Assembly: GCA_965203195.1 (NCBI GenBank)
Contig: OZ241860.1
Location: 1,426,001 to 1,490,000, forward strand
Origin: Bin87 sp965203195
Lineage (GTDB): Bacteria > Chloroflexota > Dehalococcoidia > Lucifugimonadales > UBA3495
Direction of reading: 5' to 3'
DNA length: 64,000 nucleotides
A program made the translations under genes and the position numbers. Under the pieces are notes generated by a model that was given only the letters and a program-made list of their open reading frames with translations, searched no databases and was not told where the DNA came from. Within the stretch, counting starts at the first letter, position 1, and the number at the start of each line of letters is the position of its first letter. Shown one piece after another: positions 54,541 through 61,589 of this stretch.

Positions 54541-55632
54541 CTATCCAATTTGGTACTGCGCGATAGCATCCTGGCTGAACGCCAACCCCAGCCCCGGCCG
54601 GTCGGGGACGACAATCTCCCCGTCCACAATCTCCGGCGTCTCCTCAAACAGCCGCAGCGACCAGGGCATATACTCCACCGTAAGCCCGTTGGGAATGGCG
54701 GCGATGGTGTGCGCCTGCACTTCCGGTATCAGATGCGACACCACCGGCAGGTTGAACGCCTCCGCCATCCCCGCAATCTTGCGGAAGGGCGTAATCCCGC
54801 CGGCCCGCAGCAGGTCAACCATCACAATGTCCACGCTGCGCTGCTCCACCATGTGCCGGAAGGGGCGGATGCCATAAACATACTCCCCGGCGGCAATGGG
54901 CGTAACCAGCGCATCGGCCACCCGCGCCAGGCCCTGGTAGTCGTCCCGCGCCACTACATCCTCCAGCCAGAACAGGTGGTATTCCTCAACCATGCTGCCA
55001 ATCTGGATAGCCTGGTTCACATTCCACAGCTGGTTGATGTCGCACATCAGGTCAATGTCGGGGCCGATAGCCTCGCGCAGGGTGCGGATGCGGGCCACTT
55101 CCCGCGCGGCAGTGGGTTCGGCGCCCATCTGGGTTTTCATCTGCCGGAACCCCTGGGCCACCAGACGCGGGCCGGCCTCGGCCAGGTATTCCAGTCCCAT
55201 GGGACGCATCAGCGCCCCACTGGCATAGGTAGGCGCGCGGTCCCGGTAGCCCCCCAGCAGGTTGCACACCGTCTGCCCCAGCGCTTTGCCCTTGATGTCC
55301 CACACCGCCATATCAACAGCGGCCAGCGCCAGCGAGAGGATGCCTTCCGGCCCCGCCGAGGCGCAAGCGTCCATCAACCGGCCCCACACCGCTTCAGGCT
55401 GCATCGGATCGGCGCCGTCGGATGCGGCCAGGCCGGCCAGGTCGTCCACCGCCCGGCGCAGGGCAGACACCAGCGGCCCTCCGAAAAAGGTCAGCCCCAC
55501 GCCGGAAATGCCCTCGTCGGTGTGCAGCTCCAGGGTAACGAACTCCCGAGCGCCGGGCTGGTCGAGGCCCACCACCAGCGGGTTGTCGGCAGGCGTCTGT
55601 AGTACGCGCGTGGTCGCGCCGGTAATTTTCAT
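54541..55632 (-). CDS. Mandelate racemase / muconate lactonizing enzyme family (enolase superfamily)
   Basis: The protein has 363 aa from ATG 55632; the open frame extends upstream to 56373 but that part is unrelated sequence containing a dispersed repeat. The N-terminal capping domain is followed by a barrel with metal ligands in LMCDINQLW (~200), WLEDVV (~224) and AAGEYVYG (~250), and an Asp/His pair in VMVDLLRAGG (~272) and VVSHLIPE (~299), as in the mandelate racemase subgroup. The K-x-K base position reads K-T-Q (~165-167): the second Lys is replaced by Gln, so substrate or stereochemistry may differ. It probably acts on a sugar acid or other carboxylate; the substrate is not deducible. 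Confidence 0.88.
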   Translation of the reverse strand: MKITGATTRVLQTPADNPLVVGLDQPGAREFVTLELHTDEGISGVGLTFFGGPLVSALRRAVDDLAGLAASDGADPMQPEAVWGRLMDACASAGPEGILSLALAAVDMAVWDIKGKALGQTVCNLLGGYRDRAPTYASGALMRPMGLEYLAEAGPRLVAQGFRQMKTQMGAEPTAAREVARIRTLREAIGPDIDLMCDINQLWNVNQAIQIGSMVEEYHLFWLEDVVARDDYQGLARVADALVTPIAAGEYVYGIRPFRHMVEQRSVDIVMVDLLRAGGITPFRKIAGMAEAFNLPVVSHLIPEVQAHTIAAIPNGLTVEYMPWSLRLFEETPEIVDGEIVVPDRPGLGLAFSQDAIAQYQIG

Positions 55633-56130
55633 AACGGACTTGTGCTCCCCGGGCCGTATTCGGCTGTATTCTCCGGCTATATTCGGAGCGATCTTCGCCG
55701 CCCGCAGATTAGCACGCGCCGCCGGGCCAGGGCAACCAGGGCAACACGCCGGTATTTTCAACACGCGCCAGCATCGGATTTTGCCCCCGCCGCGGACGCA
55801 AACACAATAACGCCAGCGAACCACGCAGTGCCCATACCCGCTTCGTGCAGCCGTAGTCGCACGCGCCAATCGCTTCAACCGCCTCCGCAATACTTCCGAA
55901 GGCAACCCCTCATTCCGGTTCGCCAGCTTCCCCTTGCCCACTATGCGCCGCTTCGCGATATGTTCCGAGGCGCGTGCTGAAAACACCGGCCGTTGGGTAT
56001 TTTCCTGGTGTAGGATGAGTGCATACGCCGAACCTGGAACTGACGCCATCGCAAGGGCGCACAATCCTGACGGCGCGCCGGGGGGTGTGGACGGCGCCAA
56101 ATCCAAAGGTAAAAAAGACGAGGCGGACTG
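55633..56130. other. Intergenic region upstream of cas3 with a dispersed repeat
   Basis: About 500 bp hold the repeat copy at 55751-55838 and, further on, a related segment (GCGTGCTGAAAACACCG near 55975). On the minus strand the flanking sequence encodes a short stretch (ANRNEGLPSEVLRRRLKRLA) that looks like a transposon relic. I see no intact gene and no convincing cas3 promoter; a TAGGAT near 56013 is a weak -10 candidate. Confidence 0.5.
55751..55838 (+). repeat. Dispersed repeat copy C (~88 bp)
   Basis: GGTATTTTCAACACGCG ... CCGCGGACGCAAACACAA ... CCCATACC, matching 24535-24622 (inverted) over its full length and 28826-28870 in part. On the minus strand the shared part can be read as RVWALRGSLALLCLRPRRG; the copy at 24535 encodes a close variant, so it may derive from a coding relic of a mobile element. 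Confidence 0.65.
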
Positions 56131-58821
56131 ATGAGTATTGCTTCCGGACGGCGGGCATTTTATACGCGGCATTTCTGGGCCAAAGCCCATCCTTACGGGC
56201 AGCGCGGCCCGGAGCGCATCCATCTGCTGGAGCATCATCTGGCCGATGTGGGGGCGTGCTTTGAGGCGCTGCTGAGGCAGCTTACCATCCGCCGGCGGCT
56301 GGCGCGGGCCGGCGGGTGGGACGATTTGGATAACGCCACCGCCGCGCGGCTGGCTGTGTTTGCCGCTATGCACGACATCGGCAAGGTCAACATTGGTTTT
56401 CAGACCCGAATCTGGACGGACGCCGACAGGCCGTCACGCCGGCGGATACCCTTTGCCGGCCACACCAACCATCTGCTGCCGGTGTTGACCGACGACGACT
56501 GCGAAACCGCAGGCTGGTTCTTTGACGCGCTGGGCTGGTGGGACGATTTTCTGACCTGGGACGCCCAGGACGGCGCAACCGTCTGCGGGTTGCTGCTGGC
56601 TACTCTTTCCCATCACGGGATTCCGCTACAGCTGGGTAACTCCAGCATCGGCAAGAACCCGGCAATTTGGCGGCGTTACGGCGATTTGAATCCGCGTGAG
56701 TATGTGGCCCGCGTCGGCAAACTGCTGCGGCTGTGGTTCCCGGACGCCTTTGCCGACAATGCGCTGCCACTGCCGTCGGCGCCGGCGTTCCAGCATCATT
56801 TCTTGGGGCTGTGCAACCTGGCCGACTGGATTGGCTCCAACGAGGAATGGTTTTGCTATGCGGATACGCCCGATGACGGTTACATCGTCCGGGCGCGGGA
56901 GCAGGCCGAGTACGCCATCCGCAAGGTTGGACTGTACATTGTGACGCAGCGCGCGGCCTTTGACGGCGGCGGCATTCCTGATTTTGGCAGCCTGTTCGCA
57001 TTCGGCGAATCCATCGCCGAACCTAACGCCATCCAACAGGCGGCGGCGCTGGACACGCCGTTAGACGCTCCGGTGGCCATTATTGAGTCGGAAACCGGGT
57101 CGGGCAAGACAGAGGCGGCGCTGTGGCGGTTTGCCCGGATGTACGGCAAAGGGCTGGTGGACGGGATGTATTTCGCACTGCCGACCCGGGCCGCGGCCGT
57201 GCAGATTCACGGGCGGGTTGAACGGTTTGTTGCCAAGCTGTTCCCTGAGGGGCAACGTCCGCCGGTGGTACTGGCGGTTCCGGGGTATCAGGACGATAAT
57301 CCGGCATCCGCCGCCATTGCCATCCCCGACTATCCCCAAGGCTACGATACTCACGCTGATGACGAAAAGCCCTGGGCGTCGGAGCGTCCCAAGCGTTTCC
57401 TGGCGGCGCAAATCGCCGTTGGCACTGTGGATCAGGCGATGCTGGGGGCGCTGAAAGTCAGGAACGCCCATCTGCGGTCGTCCAGCCTGGCGCGTAACCT
57501 GCTGGTGGTGGACGAGGTGCACGCGTCGGATGTGTATATGGGCGTGGTTTTGCAGCGGCTGCTGGACGCGCACACCGGCGCCGGCGGCTACGCGCTGCTG
57601 ATGTCGGCCACGTTGGGGTCGGCGGCGCGGGAACGCTGGCTGCGGTCGGACGCCAACGGGACGGGCGATATGCCAAGCATAGATGCTGCCATTGACGCGC
57701 CTTATCCGGCTGTCAGCACGGCGTCCGGCGTCGGGGCCGCCGGCGAAAACGGGCAGCGCAAGACGGTGGACATCAGCGCAACGCCGGAGATGGGCAACTT
57801 TGAGGACGTGGCCCGCCGCGCTCTGGTCGCGGCCCGCGCGGGCGCGAAAGTTCTGGTAGTTCGCAACACCGTCGGCTATGCGGTGTCCACGCAGCAAAAG
57901 ATTGAGGAGCTGGCCGGCGCCGCCGATGCCGATGCCGGGCTGCGCTTCGCCGTCAACGGCGTACCGACGCTGCATCACGGGCGGTTTGCGGCGGGCGATC
58001 GGCGCCTGCTGGACCGGCGGGTTGAGGCGCTGCTGGGCAAGGATACCCGCGCCGCCGGCGGGGTCATTGTGGTGGGGACGCAGACTTTGGAGCAGTCGCT
58101 GGATACTGACGCCGACCTGCTGATTACGGATCTCTGCCCGGTGGATGTGCTGCTGCAACGCATCGGGCGGCTGCACCGGCACCGGCGGGATGGCCGGCCC
58201 GCGGGCTACGATACGCCAGCCTGCGTCGTGCTAACGCCGCCGGCTGGCGACCTGGCGCCGCTGCTGCAACGGACGCCCAATGCCAACGGGCTGGGCGAGC
58301 ACGGCGGCGTCTATGTGGACTTGCGGATTTTGGAGGCTACCCGGCGTTTGATTGAGGAATATCCGCAGTGGCGGATACCGGAAATGAACCGGGAGCTGGT
58401 AGAACGGGCGACGCATCCTGCCGCGCTGGAGGCCATCGTGCAGGAAATGGGGGAGCAATGGCAGGAGCACGCCATCCGCGTCAAGGGCGAGCAGATTGCC
58501 GATGTGATGGCCGGCGGCAGCGCGGTCATCCAATTTGACAAGTCAGTCTTTGCCGACAACGGGGCGGTCGTTTTCCCCGGCAACGAGGAGAGCATCCGCA
58601 CGCGGCTGGGCGATGAGCGGGTGGAAATCGCCTTTGACCCGCCGGCGGCCAGTCCGCTGGGCGGGCCGGCGGTGGCACGGCTGGCGATGCCGCTGCGCTG
58701 GCTGGGCGGCGCGGAGATACCGCCGGCGCCAATAGCGGTTGCGGAGGGCGCCGGCGGGTTTGAGTTCAGCATCGGCCGCCGGCGGTTCCGCTACGACCGG
58801 CTGGGGCTGCGGCGGGTTTGA
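56131..58821 (+). CDS. cas3: CRISPR-associated helicase/nuclease Cas3 (type I-E)
   Basis: This 896-aa protein has a length typical of I-E Cas3. The N-terminal HD nuclease shows HLLEHHLADVG (~31-41) and MHDIGK (80-85). The SF2 helicase follows with Walker A ETGSGKTEA (~320), VVDEVH (~458-463), MSATLG (~491), and QRIGRLHRHRR (~676). It degrades DNA marked by Cascade. The HD ligands and helicase motifs all appear intact, so the system looks active. A 558-bp gap separates it from cse1, unlike the tightly packed rest of the operon. Confidence 0.96.
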   Translation: MSIASGRRAFYTRHFWAKAHPYGQRGPERIHLLEHHLADVGACFEALLRQLTIRRRLARAGGWDDLDNATAARLAVFAAMHDIGKVNIGFQTRIWTDADRPSRRRIPFAGHTNHLLPVLTDDDCETAGWFFDALGWWDDFLTWDAQDGATVCGLLLATLSHHGIPLQLGNSSIGKNPAIWRRYGDLNPREYVARVGKLLRLWFPDAFADNALPLPSAPAFQHHFLGLCNLADWIGSNEEWFCYADTPDDGYIVRAREQAEYAIRKVGLYIVTQRAAFDGGGIPDFGSLFAFGESIAEPNAIQQAAALDTPLDAPVAIIESETGSGKTEAALWRFARMYGKGLVDGMYFALPTRAAAVQIHGRVERFVAKLFPEGQRPPVVLAVPGYQDDNPASAAIAIPDYPQGYDTHADDEKPWASERPKRFLAAQIAVGTVDQAMLGALKVRNAHLRSSSLARNLLVVDEVHASDVYMGVVLQRLLDAHTGAGGYALLMSATLGSAARERWLRSDANGTGDMPSIDAAIDAPYPAVSTASGVGAAGENGQRKTVDISATPEMGNFEDVARRALVAARAGAKVLVVRNTVGYAVSTQQKIEELAGAADADAGLRFAVNGVPTLHHGRFAAGDRRLLDRRVEALLGKDTRAAGGVIVVGTQTLEQSLDTDADLLITDLCPVDVLLQRIGRLHRHRRDGRPAGYDTPACVVLTPPAGDLAPLLQRTPNANGLGEHGGVYVDLRILEATRRLIEEYPQWRIPEMNRELVERATHPAALEAIVQEMGEQWQEHAIRVKGEQIADVMAGGSAVIQFDKSVFADNGAVVFPGNEESIRTRLGDERVEIAFDPPAASPLGGPAVARLAMPLRWLGGAEIPPAPIAVAEGAGGFEFSIGRRRFRYDRLGLRRV

Positions 58822-58982
58822 GTGGGGCAGGGTGCGGTATAGATGGCACGGCTGGGGCTGCCGGCCAAAGCGGTGTCCAGCGTTGCCGCCAGCCAGCTCA
58901 ACGAGGGGAACTCGGCGCACAGGCCAGCGTACTCGCCATCCTCGTCTGACCAAATCACGCGGTAAGTGTAGCGGTCAATCAT
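58791..58982 (-). pseudogene. Truncated HicB-like antitoxin gene
   Basis: From ATG 58982, with GGAGG 6 nt upstream, the minus strand encodes RYTYRVIWSDEDGEYAGLC, then AEFPSLSWLA and TLDTALAG. This closely matches the N-terminal HicB domain (about 41 residues, to ~58860). The frame then continues with unrelated residues to 58791, overlapping the end of cas3. The second half of HicB and any hicA are missing. It is probably a relic in the cas3-cse1 gap. Confidence 0.65.
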
Positions 58983-59032
58983 TGCCGCCCTCCAAACGCG
59001 CTGGCGCCGTTCTCCGGTCATCCCGGTAGGAT

Positions 59033-59064
59033 AGCCCGGATGCCGGTTAGCCGGCATCCGGGCT
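59033..59064. terminator. Perfect 14-bp hairpin before the solitary CRISPR repeat
   Basis: AGCCCGGATGCCGG (59033-59046) and its exact complement (59051-59064) enclose TTAG. No T-run follows on the plus strand. It directly abuts the CRISPR-like repeat. It may be a terminator-like or REP-like element, or part of a structured RNA. Confidence 0.5.
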
Positions 59065-59090
59065 GCTATCCCCGCGTGTGCGGGGGAACC
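59062..59090 (+). CRISPR. Solitary type I-E-like CRISPR repeat
   Basis: CTATCCCCGCGTGTGCGGGG followed by GAACC (59066-59090, possibly beginning 3-4 nt earlier) has the I-E hallmark: a CCCCGC/GCGGGG stem with a 4-nt loop and a GGAACC end. On the minus strand it reads SPAHAGI, the usual translation of such repeats. No true array follows; only a shortened second copy at 59133. The real array is presumably outside the window. Confidence 0.8.
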
Positions 59091-59175
59091 TTGCGTATCG
59101 CGAAATGAGGGTAGATCGCAATCCGGCATGGTCTATCACCGTACGGAACCGGTGGTGGGCTTAGCATACCACCAC
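59062..59175 (+). ncRNA. Candidate crRNA-like RNA gene (CreA/CreR-like)
   Basis: Repeat 1 (59066-59090) is followed by a pseudo-spacer (59091 to about 59130) and a degenerate repeat 2 at 59133-59150 (CTATC, a short CCG/CGG stem, GGAACC). Next comes a GTGGTGG...CCACCAC hairpin (59152-59175) that could end the RNA. Known CreA and CreR RNAs have this two-degenerate-repeat layout and sit in cas operons. The pseudo-spacer matches the minus strand of the downstream promoter (59227-59259) at 17 of 33 positions, including seven consecutive (GCGTATC) and five consecutive (TGAGG) in register. Its own promoter is not clear (TAGGAT at 59027-59032 is weak). Function is inferred. Confidence 0.5.
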
Positions 59176-59228
59176 AATTGTCGGATTGCAAACTAGCCTC
59201 CTTTCGTAGATTCGCAAAAATTCAGGGC

Positions 59229-59258
59229 TTGACTAAGGGCCTCAGGGCATGATACGCT
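59229..59258 (+). promoter_or_regulatory. Promoter of the tRNA-like gene and possibly of cse1-cas6e
   Basis: TTGACT (59229-59234), an 18-nt spacer and TACGCT (59253-59258) place transcription start near 59265, just before the tRNA-like 5' end at 59270. The -35 is five of six and the -10 three of six. No other promoter is visible before cse1, so this one may drive the whole Cascade operon. The pseudo-spacer of the crRNA-like element aligns exactly over these two hexamers. Confidence 0.5.
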
Positions 59259-59269
59259 GAGAGCAGAGC

Positions 59270-59351
59270 GGAAGGCGTTGTTCGTCGGTACGGGACTCGG
59301 ACTTGGAATCCGAGAGGCTGCCAGCTTGCGGTTCGACTCCGCCGCCTTCCG
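59270..59351 (+). tRNA. tRNA-like gene, 8/4 fold, long variable arm, anticodon UGG
   Basis: Acceptor: 59270-59277 pairs with 59343-59350 (8 bp, all Watson-Crick). U8-U9 follow. D stem GTTC/GGAC (59280-59283/59293-59296) has a loop containing GG. Anticodon stem TCGGA/TCCGA (59297-59301/59309-59313) has loop CTTGGAA, so the anticodon is UGG (Pro codons). The variable arm AGGCT-GCC-AGCTT (59315-59327) is class II. The T stem GCGG/CCGC has only 4 bp, with the standard loop TTCGACT. A 7/5 fold would need a T-C mismatch. Discriminator G59351; no encoded CCA (CCC follows). The 8/4 layout with long arm and G73 matches so-called allo-tRNAs, which are usually serine-like, while the anticodon is proline. 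There is no nucleotide 26 between the D and anticodon stems, an oddity. Confidence 0.7.
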
Positions 59352-59379
59352 CCCGTCCATTGTACCCGGATTTGAAGTG

Positions 59380-60948
59380 ATGTACAACCTTCTAGCGGAA
59401 TCCTTAATCCAAATGGGCACCGACACCGGCGTTTCCACCTCGGCGTCGTTGCCCGGGGTGTACGCCGCGCTGATGGCGGATGCGGTGGTCGCCTTTCCGT
59501 CGCTGCGGCCTTACCCCAGACATTCTTGGCACGCTTTTTTGGTGCAGCTGGGGGCGATGGCGATGCACCGGGCCGCGGTTGCCAAACCGCCGTCGGAGGC
59601 GTCGGAGTGGGCCGGGCTGATACGGGGACTGACCCCGGACTGGCCGGACGACGAGCCGTGGCAGCTGGTGGTGGACGACATCACCAAGCCGGCGTTTATG
59701 CAGCCCCCGGCCTCGTCCGTCGGCAAGCTGGCCGAGTACAAGAGTACGGTCGCTACGCCGGATGAGCTGGATCTGCTGGTTACTGCCAAGAATCACGACC
59801 TGAAGTCGGCGGTTGTGTCGGACGCTGATGCGGACGATTGGTTGTTTGCGCTGGTCAACTTGCAGACGATGGAGGGGTTCGGTGGAGCCGGCAACTACGG
59901 CATATCCCGGATGAACGGAGGCTTGGGCAGCCGTCCGGCGTTCTCTTTGGCGCCATCAACACGGCCCGGGGCGCACGCGCGGCGCGATATTATCGCCCTG
60001 CTGGAGCAGCATTCGTCCCTTTTGTCCGGCGCCGGGCATAGCCTGCTCTGGACGCTGCCCTGGGATGGAGCGGCCGCCGAAGCGCTGACGCTGGACCAGC
60101 TGTCTCGGCTGTACATTGAAGTATGCCGGCGGGTCCGGCTGCGCTCCGATGGGAATGGACGCCTGTATGCAATCCGCACCAGTTCCAGGGCGGCCCGCAT
60201 CAATGCCAAAAGCGTCAACGGCGTTACGCAAGACCCTTGGACGCCGGTTGACCTGCGGGATAAGAAAGGGAACAAAGCGTTGACTTTGCCCGGCGGCGGT
60301 TTCACTTACCGTCGCGTCGTTGACTATATGGACGCCGCCAAATTCACGCTGCCGGTTCTGGCAAAACCAACTCCGGCGGAACAGCGTTCACCAGATACGA
60401 TGCAGCTGGTAGCCCGCGCGATGGTGCGTGGGCAAGGGAAAACCGAAGGACATTACGAGCGCATCATCCCCATTCGTAGCAAAGCCCGCACTGCGATGAT
60501 GCGGGGCGGCAATGCAGCCGGTGACCTCGGCAGCATTGCCCAGGATCGCATTGCCGATATTGCCGCTGTGCAGCGCATCCTCGGTCACGCCATCGCTACC
60601 TTTGCGGCGCGCGGCGACAGCAACAATACCAGCCCGGAGCAGCGACAAATGGCGCGCCGCTGGCTGAACCGGCTGGACGAAATACTAGACGCCAGTTTTT
60701 TTGAGAAACTGCAAGACGAGATTGTTGAGGATGACCGCGCCGAAAGAGACCGCATCCGCAACGAATGGCGCCTGGATGTAGTCGGCAAGGCGCGCCGTAT
60801 CCTGCACGATGCCACCGACTCGCTTCCCTGTCCAGCAATGTTCCGCGATAAGGCCCGCGTCAACGCCGAAGGTTTGTTTGAGGGGCGAGTACGGAACGAC
60901 GGCCGTCTGGCAGCTGCGTTCACGCCGCAAGGAGATGATGATGACTAG
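59380..60948 (+). CDS. cse1: Cascade large subunit Cse1/CasA (Cas8e)
   Basis: The protein has 522 aa. ATG 59380 begins MYNLLAESLIQMG, the usual Cse1 start region; the frame is open further upstream but only through the tRNA-like gene. There is no strong Shine-Dalgarno (GGATTTGAAGTG). FLVQLGAMAMHRAA near residue 50 and WTLPWDG near 225 fit Cse1, which recognises the PAM and recruits Cas3. A typical insertion-rich, poorly conserved middle follows. The C-terminus overlaps cse2 by 8 nt. Confidence 0.9.
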   Translation: MYNLLAESLIQMGTDTGVSTSASLPGVYAALMADAVVAFPSLRPYPRHSWHAFLVQLGAMAMHRAAVAKPPSEASEWAGLIRGLTPDWPDDEPWQLVVDDITKPAFMQPPASSVGKLAEYKSTVATPDELDLLVTAKNHDLKSAVVSDADADDWLFALVNLQTMEGFGGAGNYGISRMNGGLGSRPAFSLAPSTRPGAHARRDIIALLEQHSSLLSGAGHSLLWTLPWDGAAAEALTLDQLSRLYIEVCRRVRLRSDGNGRLYAIRTSSRAARINAKSVNGVTQDPWTPVDLRDKKGNKALTLPGGGFTYRRVVDYMDAAKFTLPVLAKPTPAEQRSPDTMQLVARAMVRGQGKTEGHYERIIPIRSKARTAMMRGGNAAGDLGSIAQDRIADIAAVQRILGHAIATFAARGDSNNTSPEQRQMARRWLNRLDEILDASFFEKLQDEIVEDDRAERDRIRNEWRLDVVGKARRILHDATDSLPCPAMFRDKARVNAEGLFEGRVRNDGRLAAAFTPQGDDDD

Positions 60949-61567
60949 CGCGCCCACCACCGCCACGCCGGAAACGGCGGCTACCGATCGGCCGCTTACT
61001 TGGGGCGACCATGCCGTTCATTTCGCCGGGGTAATTGCTACTTACCCGGACCACGACCGGGGCGCGTTGGCGGATTTGCGCCGGATGGATCCGGACAGCG
61101 ACGACCCGGCAGTCCTGTGGCGACTGCTGGCCAGCCGGGACCTGTTGGACAATTCCAACCGTGAAGTAGAACGCAAGTGGACGTTGATATTGCATGGCAT
61201 CGCCCTGATGACCCGCACTGCCGGCGTCGACTTGAACAGCCGCTCAGCGCACAATCGGGATATGCCGGTGGGCCGCGCGCTGTATCTGGGGAGCGAAAGC
61301 GCCCGCGCTATGGCCTTCTACAGCGAAACCCGGTTCAACCGACTGCTCAACGCCCGCGAGGATATGCTGCGCGTTCTGCTGGGCCGAATGTTTCGTATGA
61401 CCGCCGCTGCCGGCGTAACTTTCAATTGGTGGGAAATGGCGAACTTCATCCGCAGCGCAGACTTTGACGATGACGCCGCCGAGCTTTCCCGCCGCCGTCT
61501 GGCCCGCGATTATTACCAGACCCAACGCCGCGCGTCCGCACAATCGAACAACGACGACAACGGCTAA
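60941..61567 (+). CDS. cse2: Cascade small subunit Cse2/CasB (Cas11e)
   Basis: The protein has 208 aa. Three consecutive ATGs (60935, 60938, 60941) follow AAGGAG at 60929-60934; the third gives the best 6-nt spacing. The protein is all-helical, with LADLRRMDPDSDDPAVLWRL (~44-63), GRALYLGSESARA and FNRLLNAREDMLRVLLGRMF (~145-165), the Cse2 signatures of the subunit that holds the displaced DNA strand. The ~40-residue Thr/Ala-rich N-terminus and the Asn/Asp tail look disordered. Confidence 0.92.
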   Translation: MTSAPTTATPETAATDRPLTWGDHAVHFAGVIATYPDHDRGALADLRRMDPDSDDPAVLWRLLASRDLLDNSNREVERKWTLILHGIALMTRTAGVDLNSRSAHNRDMPVGRALYLGSESARAMAFYSETRFNRLLNAREDMLRVLLGRMFRMTAAAGVTFNWWEMANFIRSADFDDDAAELSRRRLARDYYQTQRRASAQSNNDDNG

Positions 61568-61589
61568 CCCAGCACAAGGAGCCACTACG

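Noticed and set aside
55633..56373. N-terminal extension of the enolase-superfamily frame up to 56373
   Set aside because: The extra ~247 residues are low-quality sequence containing a dispersed repeat and overlap cas3; the family starts naturally at ATG 55632.
59062..59150. A normal CRISPR array
   Set aside because: Only one full repeat and one shortened repeat are present, with no further units; it does not qualify as an array.
59297..59313. Reading the tRNA-like anticodon as GGA (serine)
   Set aside because: It would require a shifted loop and break the perfect TCGGA/TCCGA stem; UGG is the only reading with a 5-bp stem, 7-nt loop and U33.
59278..59379. Upstream in-frame start of cse1 at 59278
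   Set aside because: That segment is the tRNA-like gene; Cse1 similarity begins at ATG 59380.
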